In this document: positions 17,001 to 24,448 of the stretch, one piece after another
Layout of the letters: each line of letters begins with the position of its first letter
Numbering within the stretch: position 1 is the stretch's first letter
Origin: Sorangiineae bacterium NIC37A_2
GTDB taxonomy: Bacteria > Myxococcota_A > Polyangia > Polyangiales > Polyangiaceae
Length of the DNA: 64,000 bases
NCBI GenBank assembly: GCA_002085155.1
Contig: NASX01000019.1
Location: 16,014-80,013, forward strand
Reading direction: 5' to 3'
The notes under the pieces: generated by a model
Told to the model about the DNA's origin: nothing
Database searches by the model: none
The model's input: only the letters and a program-made list of their open reading frames with translations
Program-made: the position numbers and the translations under genes

Positions 17001-19584
17001 AGTCGTGATCGGGATGAACGACCCAAACTCGAGCGGGAGAGGTCGTCAGGGCCAACTGCGACGAGCTCCGGGCGAGGCCCGCCAGAGGCTCGGCTCTGAC
17101 GGCTTGGGCGAAAGAGCGGCTGACCTGTCGCCCGTCGCTCATCCGAACGGTGAGAGTGACGAGATAGATGCCCGGGCTCGAATAGACGTGCGTCGCGCTC
17201 GGAGTGGTCCGCTCCGCCTCTGCACCAGCTCCATCTCCGAAGTCCCAGATGTAGCGGGCGCCAGGGACGGAAAGCGCAGGCGCGTAACTTGCGGTTGCGC
17301 CGACGGCGACGATGGGCGCTTCGATCGCGGGGATCGTCGGAAGCGGGGCTTTTCGCAGCGTGAACGTGGCGTCCGCGGCGAAGGTCCCACCGGAGGTCAC
17401 CGGATCGATCCAGAGCTCGTAGTTTCGGTGACGGATCACGCGATCTGGGAAGTTCTTGGAGCGGAAGGTGAATCCGGTTCCGGTCAGGCCAGGCTCGACG
17501 CAGAAGGTCGCATCGCTCTTAAAGAGGGCGCTGCCGTCGTTCGGATCGATGCGAAGCCGATAGCTATAGTGCCGGAGCCAGCGTCCCGGCTGAGCCACGG
17601 ACTCAAAGGAGACGCAGCTCGAATCAGCGAGGCCATCGCGCGCGATGAACTTGGCCGTGAGGAGATCGGCCTCGCTCGGGTTCTCCCCGAGGTTCTTCAA
17701 AATTCCGAGCGATTGAGCGTTCGTCGCCCAGGCGGAATGGGCCACGTTGACGCTCATGAGCGTGAGGTCACTCCCCTTCGGCAGCACCGTCTGGACGGGA
17801 GGAGCCGGCAGGGATTCACCGACCGCTACGATGACTCCCTTCGAAGGAACGCCCTGTGCGTCGAGGGCAAACACCAGATAGTAGCCGGGAGGAGCGACGT
17901 TCCGATCCTCGGGGATGCGCGCGCCGATGCGACTTCCGACCTGAATGAAGGGCAGCTCGATTCGCCTCTGCGACGTATTAAAAGAGTGCGTCACGCTGCT
18001 CGCTCCGACGAGGACGACGCGAGAGATCGTTTGGCTTGCGGCGAGCTCGAGCTCGAGCGTCTCCCCATACTTGGGCGCGAGCGAGCTTACGGCGACCGCA
18101 CGCGGCCTCGGCGCAAGTTCAGCCCCGCCATTTTGGGTCGCGCGGAACAAGTAGGGCGGGTAATAGACCTCGGCGTTCAGGTTGTTGACCGGGCCCGGCG
18201 CGCCTCCGCCGGTGGAGAGAACCGTCCCATTCGGGAGCAAGATCGCAGCCGAGTGGTACACGCGCACAACAGCCGCGCTCGCCCCCAGCGTCCAGGTTCC
18301 CGTCTCCGGATCCCAGATTTCAGCCGCGTAGACCGCGTCGGAGCCGCCATTGTTCCCGTAGCGGGTGCCGCCTGTGACGACGACGCGCCCATCGGGGAGC
18401 ACCGTCAAGCTCGGCCACTGACGGCCGTGGGCCATCGGGCTCGTTTCACTGACCACCGGCGAACCACTGTTGATGTCGATGACGGTTGCGTAGGGGCTAC
18501 CTGGGAGGTTGTGCCCGTCGTAGTAGCCGTTGCCGCCCACCTGCAGGATGCGCCCGGGGGCGAACATGGCCGCGGCGCTGGTCGGTCCAATGTTGGGTCT
18601 CGTGGTGGCGCTCGCGGGCGTCTTGAAGTTCCCGGCGACGCGGATCGAGCCGTTCCCCTGGGGGTTCAGGTACCACATCTTCTCCGAGGAGATACCAAAG
18701 ACCTCACCGTTCGGAGCGACCCAGGCTCGGGGGTACCAATAGCGATGATAGTCGGGGCCAAACGCGTCGCGGCTCGTCGCGCCAAACAGACTCCGGAAGC
18801 CGGTGCCCGGCTCATAGACCTCGGGAACCATCGAGACCTGGCCTGCATTGATGGCGGAGGCGGGGTCCTCGAACGCGCGCAGCGCGGCGTAGGGCCCCGA
18901 ACCACCGAGCATGATGAAGCGACCATCCGCCAGGGTGATCAAAGACCCGTACCAGCGGTCGCTCGCCATCCGGAACGGCGACTTAGTGACGACGCCTGTT
19001 GTCGGGGAGAGCAGGCTGCTTTCGCGGGGCGAGTTCCCACCAGAGATGAACAGCGAGCCGTCTCCCAGGAACGCGGCGCTGCTACAGAAGCTGTTCACGC
19101 GCTGCGCCTCGTAGGTGGTCGTGTGGCTCGCGGTCGAAAACCCGAGGGTCGGGTTCCAGATGTCCATGGTGCGACCATCTTGGTTCGCAGGCTGACCCGA
19201 GGGAGTCCCGTAGGTCACGACGCGACCGTTCGGGAGCAAGGTCGAGTGGAGACCATTGAGCGGCCAGCTATGCACCGGCGACCACATACCGCGCGTCGGC
19301 GCGGTCGCCGGGGGCACAAGACCGCTCAACATCGGATCGGGTTCGTCGGGCAGCTCGATCGCAAGCGGCACACTGAGGTCAGAAACCGAGAGCGGACGCG
19401 TCTCTTCGCGCGCCGGCTCGTCGAGCTCCTGGGCTACCTGATCCGGATCGCCAGAAGCACAACCGAGCTCGAGTGCACCGGCCAGGCAGACCAGCGCAAG
19501 TTGGACACCTGAGGCTCGGCGGAAGAGCGAACGAACAAGAGAAGGCGCGGAGGAGCGAACTTTCGGAGCGGTCATTTCTTTCAC
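14035..19584 (-). CDS. Chimeric copper-radical oxidase / di-haem peroxidase / CBM2 lipoprotein
   Basis: 1849 residues in one uninterrupted frame, with a lipoprotein signal (lipobox LGC at about 42). Residues 95-590 form a galactose/glyoxal-oxidase (AA5) propeller plus DUF1929-like Early-set domain. All expected copper and radical residues are in place: C167 in NSFCSS, Y212 in RWYGS, Y443-H444 in RVYHS and H533 in VTHSFN. Next come two AbfB-like trefoil repeats (640-745, WLRHYSYRLRID and VIRHRNYELWID), a PKD domain (755-830, WDFGDG) and a YVTN-type propeller (845-1180). A MauG/CcpA-like di-haem region follows (1203-1450; CASCH 1229-1233, CTSCH 1358-1362). Six 49-residue Cys-rich repeats (1458-1748) and a C-terminal CBM2 (1753-1849, paired Cys and surface Trp) complete it. 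The oxidase would reduce O2 to H2O2 while oxidising an alcohol or aldehyde, and the haem domain could use that peroxide. The upstream Sco gene overlaps the start by 4 bp. Confidence 0.9.
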   Translation of the reverse strand: MKEMTAPKVRSSAPSLVRSLFRRASGVQLALVCLAGALELGCASGDPDQVAQELDEPAREETRPLSVSDLSVPLAIELPDEPDPMLSGLVPPATAPTRGMWSPVHSWPLNGLHSTLLPNGRVVTYGTPSGQPANQDGRTMDIWNPTLGFSTASHTTTYEAQRVNSFCSSAAFLGDGSLFISGGNSPRESSLLSPTTGVVTKSPFRMASDRWYGSLITLADGRFIMLGGSGPYAALRAFEDPASAINAGQVSMVPEVYEPGTGFRSLFGATSRDAFGPDYHRYWYPRAWVAPNGEVFGISSEKMWYLNPQGNGSIRVAGNFKTPASATTRPNIGPTSAAAMFAPGRILQVGGNGYYDGHNLPGSPYATVIDINSGSPVVSETSPMAHGRQWPSLTVLPDGRVVVTGGTRYGNNGGSDAVYAAEIWDPETGTWTLGASAAVVRVYHSAAILLPNGTVLSTGGGAPGPVNNLNAEVYYPPYLFRATQNGGAELAPRPRAVAVSSLAPKYGETLELELAASQTISRVVLVGASSVTHSFNTSQRRIELPFIQVGSRIGARIPEDRNVAPPGYYLVFALDAQGVPSKGVIVAVGESLPAPPVQTVLPKGSDLTLMSVNVAHSAWATNAQSLGILKNLGENPSEADLLTAKFIARDGLADSSCVSFESVAQPGRWLRHYSYRLRIDPNDGSALFKSDATFCVEPGLTGTGFTFRSKNFPDRVIRHRNYELWIDPVTSGGTFAADATFTLRKAPLPTIPAIEAPIVAVGATASYAPALSVPGARYIWDFGDGAGAEAERTTPSATHVYSSPGIYLVTLTVRMSDGRQVSRSFAQAVRAEPLAGLARSSSQLALTTSPARVWVVHPDHDSVGVIDATNGTRIAEIAVGKAPRSVAVAPNGRIWVTSRDAAQISMIHPSSLSVEQTISLKEGSRPYGLVFAPETGLAYVSLEGTGEVLELNGATGAVLTTRDAGPLPRGIGITSDGGRLFVSRFMSPPVPGEATVSPLTAAGRAEVRAFDVPGLSGSRTLTLAHSDVADTSVSGRGLPNYLGAPVVSPDGASLWVPSKQDNIARGLARDGQNLDFQNTVRAIVSRIDLQTETEELGDRVDVDNAGLVSAVAFHPSGAYLFSALETSREVAVLNPVLGSELFRVRVGRAPQSLTVSEDGTRLFVQNFMDRSLSIFDLSPLVRYGTFTMTPVTTVTTATNEPLSAELLLGKQLFYDAFDTRLARDGYMSCASCHAEGEQDGRVWDLTGQGEGLRNTISLVGSGSAARLLHWSGNFDEVQDFEAQIRGLAGGTGLLSDAVFLSGSVSEPLGSPKAGLSGELDALAAYVNSLKATPPSPERGASLTAAGLRGRDLFVEVGCTSCHYGSTFANESSLEPKDIGTLKESSGQRLYGPLLGIDVPPLRGVWRTAPYLHDGSASTIEEAISAHSGLNLEPEELSDLAAYVRQIDAREEGFPKRGCGDGIKNDSETDVDCGGACPPCVDGAECREALDCGSGLCVDGLCVPQPSCEDGVHNGSETDVDCGGGCPSCDGGRDCQFAADCLSALCESGVCAAVPTCEDDTLNQDETDIDCGGVCPGCPNGSSCDGHSDCASGVCSGYVCVAAPTCTDGIRNQNETDVDCGGVCPACPNGGSCGGPSDCASGVCVGGVCVAAPTCTDGIRNQNETDVDCGGVCGKCSLNKMCGGGNDCQSGVCTGGRCGAAPTCTDSIRNQNETDVDCGGVCGKCSLNKMCGGGNDCQSGVCTGGRCGAAPASKVTAQLSYQSTWGGGYCVDLTIRNTSSTTVSSWTVVLNLNQSTMNNGWSANYVGNGAQKTVTPMSWNSVLGPNASTVVGFCATTNGSNWQPVVVSAQ
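14341..15213 (-). repeat. Six 147-bp direct repeats encoding 49-residue Cys-rich modules
   Basis: The modules begin at residues 1458, 1507, 1556, 1605, 1654 and 1703 of the oxidase chimera, each exactly 49 residues apart. Each contains C-x-D-x3-N-x2-ETD-x-DCGG and about seven more Cys. The last two modules (14341-14634) are almost identical in DNA, pointing to recent duplication. They probably act as a disulfide-rich stalk between the haem domain and CBM2. Confidence 0.92.
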
Positions 19585-20243
19585 TGTTGAGTCCCGGATG
19601 AGGCCAAGGTGATGGAGTTTTCGACACGAGCGAGCGCGGCGATCTCAGACGCAAGGTACGCGGCGTCGATGTCGGCGGCGCTGTAGCGTTGAAGAGGGCG
19701 CCCAGCGGCGTCGAAGAGATAGATGGTCAAGCTGTGAGCGGTAGGAACGCGAGGAGCTCCTGGCTCGAAGACTGTGAGTCGTGCAGCGAGCGCGTCGAGA
19801 GCGCCCGTGCCAGGCCGGAGAAAGCGCCAGGCCGGATCGGCGATGCCCTCACGATCCGCAAATGCTCGAAGCTGGCTCGCCGTGTCGTTCTCCGGGTCGA
19901 CGGTGATCGAAACGACCGCGACTCTCTCTCGGAGCTGGGGCGAGAGTTCTTGTCGTGTCTGCTTGAGGAGCCCGGCCACTCTTGGACACGCCACCGGACA
20001 GCTCGTGAACATGAAATGAAGGAGGAAGGGACGCCCGGCGAGAGAACTCGCAGAGAATTCAGCCCCCTCTTGGTCCGTCCACTCGAGCCCACTCAGGACC
20101 TCCGGGCCGCCGCTCACTGACTTTTCACGGCAGCCGGCGAGCAGCGCGAGGCTACAAAGGAGCACCCCTGTCCAACGGAACCGCCGTAAGCTGGCGACCG
20201 AAGCGTCCCGACATGTCGCTGGACGGAAGAGCATTCCCCACAC
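19581..20243 (-). CDS. SCO1/SenC family copper chaperone lipoprotein
   Basis: Thioredoxin-fold copper chaperone, 220 residues, with a lipoprotein signal ending in LAGC (C38). The copper-binding cysteines lie in FMFTSCPVACPRVAG (C82 and C86), and the third ligand is H170 in PTAHSLTIYLFD, so all three Sco ligands are present. Sco proteins normally load copper into the CuA site of cytochrome oxidase or supply other extracytoplasmic cuproenzymes. No oxidase subunit gene is nearby. Instead the stop overlaps the start of the copper-radical-oxidase chimera (ATGA, 19581-19584), so the two are translationally coupled. Copper delivery to that enzyme is the natural inference. An internal start at M4 is possible. 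Confidence 0.92.
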   Translation of the reverse strand: MWGMLFRPATCRDASVASLRRFRWTGVLLCSLALLAGCREKSVSGGPEVLSGLEWTDQEGAEFSASSLAGRPFLLHFMFTSCPVACPRVAGLLKQTRQELSPQLRERVAVVSITVDPENDTASQLRAFADREGIADPAWRFLRPGTGALDALAARLTVFEPGAPRVPTAHSLTIYLFDAAGRPLQRYSAADIDAAYLASEIAALARVENSITLASSGTQQ

Positions 20244-20465
20244 TTACCAGATGACCATCGGAGCGAGAAGATGGAAAAAACTCGCGCGGGTCCAAACTTC
20301 CGCCGGCAAAAGAAAACGGTTCCATCAGCGCCGCTCCGCCGCTCCGAGGGAAGATTCGTCGGTCCCGCTCCGGATTCACTGAGTTGGGCTGGTTCAAGCG
20401 CGCGCGCGGCCGCGCAGCGGGCGACCTCGATCCGCCCGCCCGGCGGGCCAGCTGCCGAGTTGAGC

Positions 20466-21155
20466 TCAGCTCCGCGCATAATGGATCACGTCCATGAGGC
20501 GAGCCTCCCGCGATCCCCGGTTTTCGTAAGAGTGCTTCTGGTCAGCGCGGAAGAACACAGAATCCCCCGTCTGCAGGTCGCAGACCGTATCCCCCACGGT
20601 CAAACGCACAGTTCCGACCAAAACAATCACCGTCTCCGCCGTCCCCCGCGCATGAGGATCGCTCTCGTGGAGAGCCTTCGGCAAGAGGCGCAGCTCATAC
20701 ACCTCCGTCGTGGTGGCAGAGCCTCCCGGAGAGAGGAGGCGACTCTCCGTGCGCCCGTCGGTGCTGCGCAGAGGCAGCGCGTCTCCAGCTCGGAGCACGA
20801 GAACAGAGCTGTCGGAGTCCGTGGCCAAGAGATCGTGGAACGGAATCTCGAGCCCCACGGCGATCTTCCAAAGAACGGCGAGCGTCGGGTTCGTCCGAGC
20901 TCCCTCGATCTGGGAAAGGGCCGCCCGGCTCACCCCGCTGCGCGCCGAAAGATCGTCGAGAGAGAGGCCCCGCTCGTGACGGTATTTGCGGAGCGCCTCA
21001 GCCACCCGTCGGGCTAGCTCAGCCGCACCAAGCTCATCGCCGACCTCGGAGCTCGCCCGAGGGCGGCCTTGCCGCTTCTTTTCAGCATCCTCCGCGGCGG
21101 GGGTGCGCTTGGCTTTCTGGAGATCTTTGGGGGAAGCCTTACTGGCGCGGGCCAT
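20466..21155 (-). CDS. XRE-family regulator with C-terminal cupin domain
   Basis: DNA-binding regulator of the HTH-cupin class. A basic, low-complexity N-terminal region is followed by a lambda-Cro-type HTH (EALRKYRHERGLSLDDLSARSG, then VSRAALSQIEGARTNPTL and LWKIAVGLEIPFHDLLA). The C-terminal cupin (about 85 residues) reads HARGTAETVIVLVGTVRLTVGDTVCDLQTGDSVFF, with a final HSYENRG. Such proteins often control amino-acid, polyamine or sugar catabolism and sense a small ligand in the cupin barrel; the target here is unknown. ATG 21155 has AGGG five bases upstream, and ATG 21179 with GGAG is a close alternative. About 220 bp separate it from the sco gene, so it is probably a separate unit. Confidence 0.88.
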   Translation of the reverse strand: MARASKASPKDLQKAKRTPAAEDAEKKRQGRPRASSEVGDELGAAELARRVAEALRKYRHERGLSLDDLSARSGVSRAALSQIEGARTNPTLAVLWKIAVGLEIPFHDLLATDSDSSVLVLRAGDALPLRSTDGRTESRLLSPGGSATTTEVYELRLLPKALHESDPHARGTAETVIVLVGTVRLTVGDTVCDLQTGDSVFFRADQKHSYENRGSREARLMDVIHYARS

Positions 21156-21643
21156 CGGGACCCTAGCTATCACGCCCATGGACCGAACTCCACGGAAACG
21201 GACAAGGCCGCTCGAGGGGCCCGACGGGAGCGTTTCTTGGGTTCGGGACGGCGTTTTTTGGCCCCGGTCCATCACCTCCCCCTGAGCCCGACCGAGCCCT
21301 CGTCTGAACGCGTCGCCTCTTTGGGGCGCGGTCGGCGCTCCCCTCTCCCCCGTGACCTCTTCTCACCTGGCCGCAGCCTCCAGCAAGAAAGACGCGCACA
21401 GGCTCGCGCGGACCACCAGCGAGAACCTGTCACGGGCAAGGGGTGACTTCCGTGCCTTTTCACGGCCCTGCCGTTACCCACGCTGGCCCACGACACTCAT
21501 CACGTCCGCCCTAACACGCCCCAGCTCAGACGCGCGATTTCCAGATCAGTTCGCGCGCATTTCACGGCATTTTCCCCGGAAAAGAAGCCAATAAATCACT
21601 TGTGAGCATTCAGAGAGTCTCCCATACTCCCGCTCATGATTCG

Positions 21644-21715
21644 TTCACACGTAAGGAATCGTCCTCCCGAAAGCGGAGAGAAAGGCGAACGTCGTCGACG
21701 TTCGTGACGTGTGAA
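21644..21715. other. Candidate structured RNA element (three-way-junction-like dyads)
   Basis: A 9-bp outer stem (TTCACACGT 21644-21652 with ACGTGTGAA 21707-21715) encloses two further elements. One is a small hairpin with a GAAA loop (CTCC..GGAG). The other is a 19-bp palindrome (21686-21704, CGAACGTCG-T-CGACGTTCG). No ORF explains the 770-bp gap (21276-22046) that holds it. It could be a cis-regulatory RNA, an sRNA or protein-binding dyads. Confidence 0.35.
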
Positions 21716-21982
21716 AATGGCCGCAACATCCGCGATTCATCCGCTGCCTCGCACCAGGCGAGGCCGAAGCCGACTCGAAAGCGCGCCGCATTTTGCGCGC
21801 GCAGGGCGGATTGTCCTCGGTCCAGCCTCGCTTGCGAGAAGAAAATCAAAAAGAGCCTCGTCCATCTTGCAAGACATGCAGTCTCGTATTATGAACGGGA
21901 CATGGAGTGCTGTCGCTGTCGTCACATGGTCCCAAGGGGCCCCCGTCGAGCGCGATAGACCATTTTTTCAAGGATATTCGTG

Positions 21983-22027
21983 CTCGCCCGGCCTTCCGGG
22001 TTCGACCACGAATCCGGGCCGGGTGAG
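21983..22027 (+). promoter_or_regulatory. Long hairpin directly before the DUF2325 ribosome-binding site
   Basis: Outer stem CTCGCCCGGC/GCCGGGTGAG (21983-21992 with 22018-22027, one G-U) and inner stem CCGGGTTCG/CGAATCCGG (21996-22004 with 22009-22017) are separated by a 3-nt bulge and capped by a 4-nt loop. The hairpin ends just before GAGAGGAGG, the Shine-Dalgarno sequence of the next gene. There is no T-tract, so control of translation or mRNA stability is likelier than termination. Confidence 0.5.
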
Positions 22028-22046
22028 CCGAGAGGAGGAACACCCG

Positions 22047-22415
22047 ATGCACATTGTCGTTGTTGGAGGCAGAGAGAAGAACGAAGTCGACCTTTCGCGC
22101 ATCGCGACGGGCCGCGGCCACACGATCGAGCTCTTGGACGGCGATGTGGCCGGTCGGGGCATCGAAGGGATTCGAAACGCCGTTTCGCGTTCCTCGATCG
22201 TCATCATCGTGACCGAGATCAACAGCCACGGCGGAGTGGCGGCGGCGAAACGAGAAGCGTCGCGCTTGAACAAACCGACCATGGTTGTGAGCCGCCTGTC
22301 TTGCGCGCGCCTGCGGGGCCTCCTGGACGCTCTCGCGATCCGGGACGCGTCCACGCCCTTCCCCTTGCACACCGGCGGATGGTCCTACGGCCAGACGACG
22401 TTCGTGCGCCAGTAG
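22047..22415 (+). CDS. DUF2325 domain protein
   Basis: 122-residue cytoplasmic protein. The ATG at 22047 (MHIVVVGGRE) has a good Shine-Dalgarno (GAGGAGG) nine bases upstream; the longer ORF has no supporting signal. It has the Rossmann-like DUF2325 pattern: MHIVVVGG, RIATGRGHTIELLDG, SRSSIVIIVTEINSHGGVAAAKREASRLNKPTMVV. DUF2325 proteins are small, of unknown function, and often regulatory partners. The upstream hairpin suggests post-transcriptional control. It stands alone between the XRE and rhodanese genes. Confidence 0.85.
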   Translation: MHIVVVGGREKNEVDLSRIATGRGHTIELLDGDVAGRGIEGIRNAVSRSSIVIIVTEINSHGGVAAAKREASRLNKPTMVVSRLSCARLRGLLDALAIRDASTPFPLHTGGWSYGQTTFVRQ

Positions 22416-22513
22416 TCGCGCCCGAATGCTCATCCAATGCTCATCGAGTTTGATTCCCTTGCGACCGTCCGGTCCACATGGTCCCCCCGTACGGCCCGGG
22501 ATCACTGTATCTC

Positions 22514-22538
22514 GGCGCGCGGCCGTAGGCCGCGCGCC
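22514..22538. repeat. Perfect 11-bp GC-rich inverted repeat
   Basis: GGCGCGCGGCC-GTA-GGCCGCGCGCC (arms 22514-22524 and 22528-22538) lies about 100 bp after the DUF2325 gene and 90 bp before the rhodanese gene. It has no T-tract, so it is a hairpin or REP-like element rather than a classic terminator. Confidence 0.6.
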
Positions 22539-22628
22539 CAATCTGAGCACAAACAACTTTACCTTCCCCGGCGCTGAACGTCTTCAGATGCTGGGAACGG
22601 GTGTGACATCGATAGTGATGGGAGTAGA

Positions 22629-24347
22629 ATGAAACTGTTATTAAGGCGAGGTGGTTTTCAGCGAACGTGGTCGATCTTTTGCCTGGTGAGTCTCGGGGGC
22701 ACACTGGCGAGCACAGTTTCGTGTACAGACGGATCGGACGCGGACAGCTCGAACGGCGGTGAACCTTCCAGTTCCGGCGGGAGGTCGAGCTCCGGCGGAC
22801 GCAATGGGTCCGGTGGAAAGGGCGGTTCGAGCAGCGGCGGCCGTTCAAGCGGCGGGAGCGCGGGTGAAGCCAGCTCCGGCGGCTCTAAGTCAAGCGGTGG
22901 CTCGAACACCGGTGGTACGGGCGGGACCGTCGCTCCGGCGATCCATGTCAACACGCCCGAGGACCTGACGGACGAGTCCGAGGTCGACTACGCCGACAAC
23001 GAGCACGGCATCATCACCGGAAACCGCCTGAAGCGCTGGGCCTCCGATTGGAAAAAGAATCGCCCCGCGGCCATCGAAGGCCGCCTCATCATTTTCCAGG
23101 TCGTGCCCTCAAACGTGCAGAGCGCCTTCAACTTCCCCGCCAACGAAAAAGAGGGCGTCTACTCGTACCTCGTGGGCGCGGACACGTTCAACGTGAAGCG
23201 TGACAACGGCTACTCCGCCTTCGAAACCGACATTCCGAATGGCCAGCAGGCGGACGCTTTCTTCAAGCGCTTCGCAGTGGATCCGCGCAAGGACCTCATT
23301 GTCCTGACCTTCGAGCAACAAGGGAGCACCACGAACAGCATCGTCCACTCGATCGGACGCGCTTGGCTGTTCTTGAAGTACTGGGGCATCGACCAGCAGC
23401 ACCTCGCGATCCTGAACGGAAGCTTGAACTTTAACGCCAACGCGTACGGCTTCCCGCTCTCCCCCGTGGCGAGCCACACGTTCAGCGATCCGCCGCAAAA
23501 CGGAGGTTTCTCGGTCAAGGATCTCGGCGTCGACAGCACCTCCATCGCCATCTCCCTCGAAGAGATCGTCGACGTCTTGGAAGCTCGCCGGGACGATCCC
23601 GGGGAAGACGACGGCGTGCGCATCGTCGACGCGCGCGGCGGCGCCGAAGCGCTCGGTCTGAAGAAAGCGACCAATGCTGGGCAGAACACGTGCACGAGCT
23701 ACACCGGCACCGCCCCCAACGCTCGTTGCTCGACCCCCTTCGAGGGCCGCATCAAAGGCGCTCAGAGCGTGCCCTGGTCACAGTTCCTCGACACTGCTCA
23801 GAACGGCTTCCGGTTCCTGCCGAAGCTCACGATCAAGTCGATCTTCGATCAGCAGAGCGGCTGGAACGAGGCTTCGAGCCTGACCATCCAATATTGCCGC
23901 ACGAACCAGCGTTCGACGGTGACCGGTATCGTCGCCAACACCATCCTCGGCTACCCGACGCGACTCTACGAGGCCTCCTTCATCGAGTGGGGCTATTCGT
24001 CGGCGGGCCCGGGCCAGGAGGGACTCGGTGGCGCAGGGAACCAGGGGACGCCGAACAAGGCCATCCTGTCGGAGAACTCCGCCTTCCGTACTGACCTGCC
24101 CTACCTCACGGAGCACGCAGTGCTCCATCAGGACGACGCAGCTGCCTATGAGCCCGGCGGAACCCTCGGTGCTCTGACGCAGCCGGTCACCTGGGTCGAT
24201 GGACCCAACTACAACGACGAAGCGGACGTTCCGCCCGTCGAAGGGACCTGGCCGCCCCTCGATCCGGACGCGACCACCTCGCGCCTGACCATCGACGAGG
24301 ACCGCGCTTACCTGCGTGGCGTCTCCGTCGACGAGCTCGAGGATTGA
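22629..24347 (+). CDS. Exported two-domain rhodanese (thiosulfate sulfurtransferase-like)
   Basis: 572 residues. A lipoprotein-like signal with Cys32 (STVSC) and a Ser/Gly-rich linker run to about residue 100, followed by two rhodanese domains. The first (about 105-285) has the fold markers LIVLTF and RAWLFLKYWGI but no Cys in its loop, so it is inactive, as in classical two-domain rhodaneses. The second (about 300-475) has RIVDARGG, GRIKGAQSVPW and the active loop YCRTNQRST, with C423 as sulfur acceptor and R428 as conserved Arg. It should move sulfane sulfur from thiosulfate or a similar donor to a thiophilic acceptor in the periplasm or at the surface. An insert with CTSY and ARC Cys lies between. 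A strong terminator follows. The nearby lipoprotein sulfatase hints at shared sulfur chemistry. Confidence 0.88.
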   Translation: MKLLLRRGGFQRTWSIFCLVSLGGTLASTVSCTDGSDADSSNGGEPSSSGGRSSSGGRNGSGGKGGSSSGGRSSGGSAGEASSGGSKSSGGSNTGGTGGTVAPAIHVNTPEDLTDESEVDYADNEHGIITGNRLKRWASDWKKNRPAAIEGRLIIFQVVPSNVQSAFNFPANEKEGVYSYLVGADTFNVKRDNGYSAFETDIPNGQQADAFFKRFAVDPRKDLIVLTFEQQGSTTNSIVHSIGRAWLFLKYWGIDQQHLAILNGSLNFNANAYGFPLSPVASHTFSDPPQNGGFSVKDLGVDSTSIAISLEEIVDVLEARRDDPGEDDGVRIVDARGGAEALGLKKATNAGQNTCTSYTGTAPNARCSTPFEGRIKGAQSVPWSQFLDTAQNGFRFLPKLTIKSIFDQQSGWNEASSLTIQYCRTNQRSTVTGIVANTILGYPTRLYEASFIEWGYSSAGPGQEGLGGAGNQGTPNKAILSENSAFRTDLPYLTEHAVLHQDDAAAYEPGGTLGALTQPVTWVDGPNYNDEADVPPVEGTWPPLDPDATTSRLTIDEDRAYLRGVSVDELED

Positions 24348-24389
24348 ACGAAGAGGACCCGCCAGACTCACGCTGGTGTAGAAAAGAAG

Positions 24390-24425
24390 ACCCGGGCTGC
24401 TTGATGGCAGCTCGGGTTTTTCTTT
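24390..24425 (+). terminator. Intrinsic terminator after the rhodanese gene
   Basis: The 11-bp stem ACCCGGGCTGC/GCAGCTCGGGT (one G-U), 24390-24400 with 24407-24417, has a 6-nt loop and is followed by TTTTTCTTTT. The reverse strand is also T-rich (CTTCTTTTC), so it may serve the convergent cytochrome gene as well. Confidence 0.92.
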
Positions 24426-24448
24426 TGCGTAGGACGCTCAATCCCCGC

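Noticed and set aside
16861..19512. 883-codon open frame on the plus strand
   Set aside because: It is the antisense of the oxidase chimera. GC-rich codon use leaves the opposite strand open; the peptide is Arg/Asp-rich with no domain.
21980..22030. tRNA-like GGGTTCGA motif
   Set aside because: It belongs to the 19-pair hairpin before DUF2325 and lacks the other tRNA arms.
22514..22538. Intrinsic terminator after DUF2325
   Set aside because: The stem is perfect but there is no T-tract and it lies about 100 bp from the stop; listed only as an inverted repeat.
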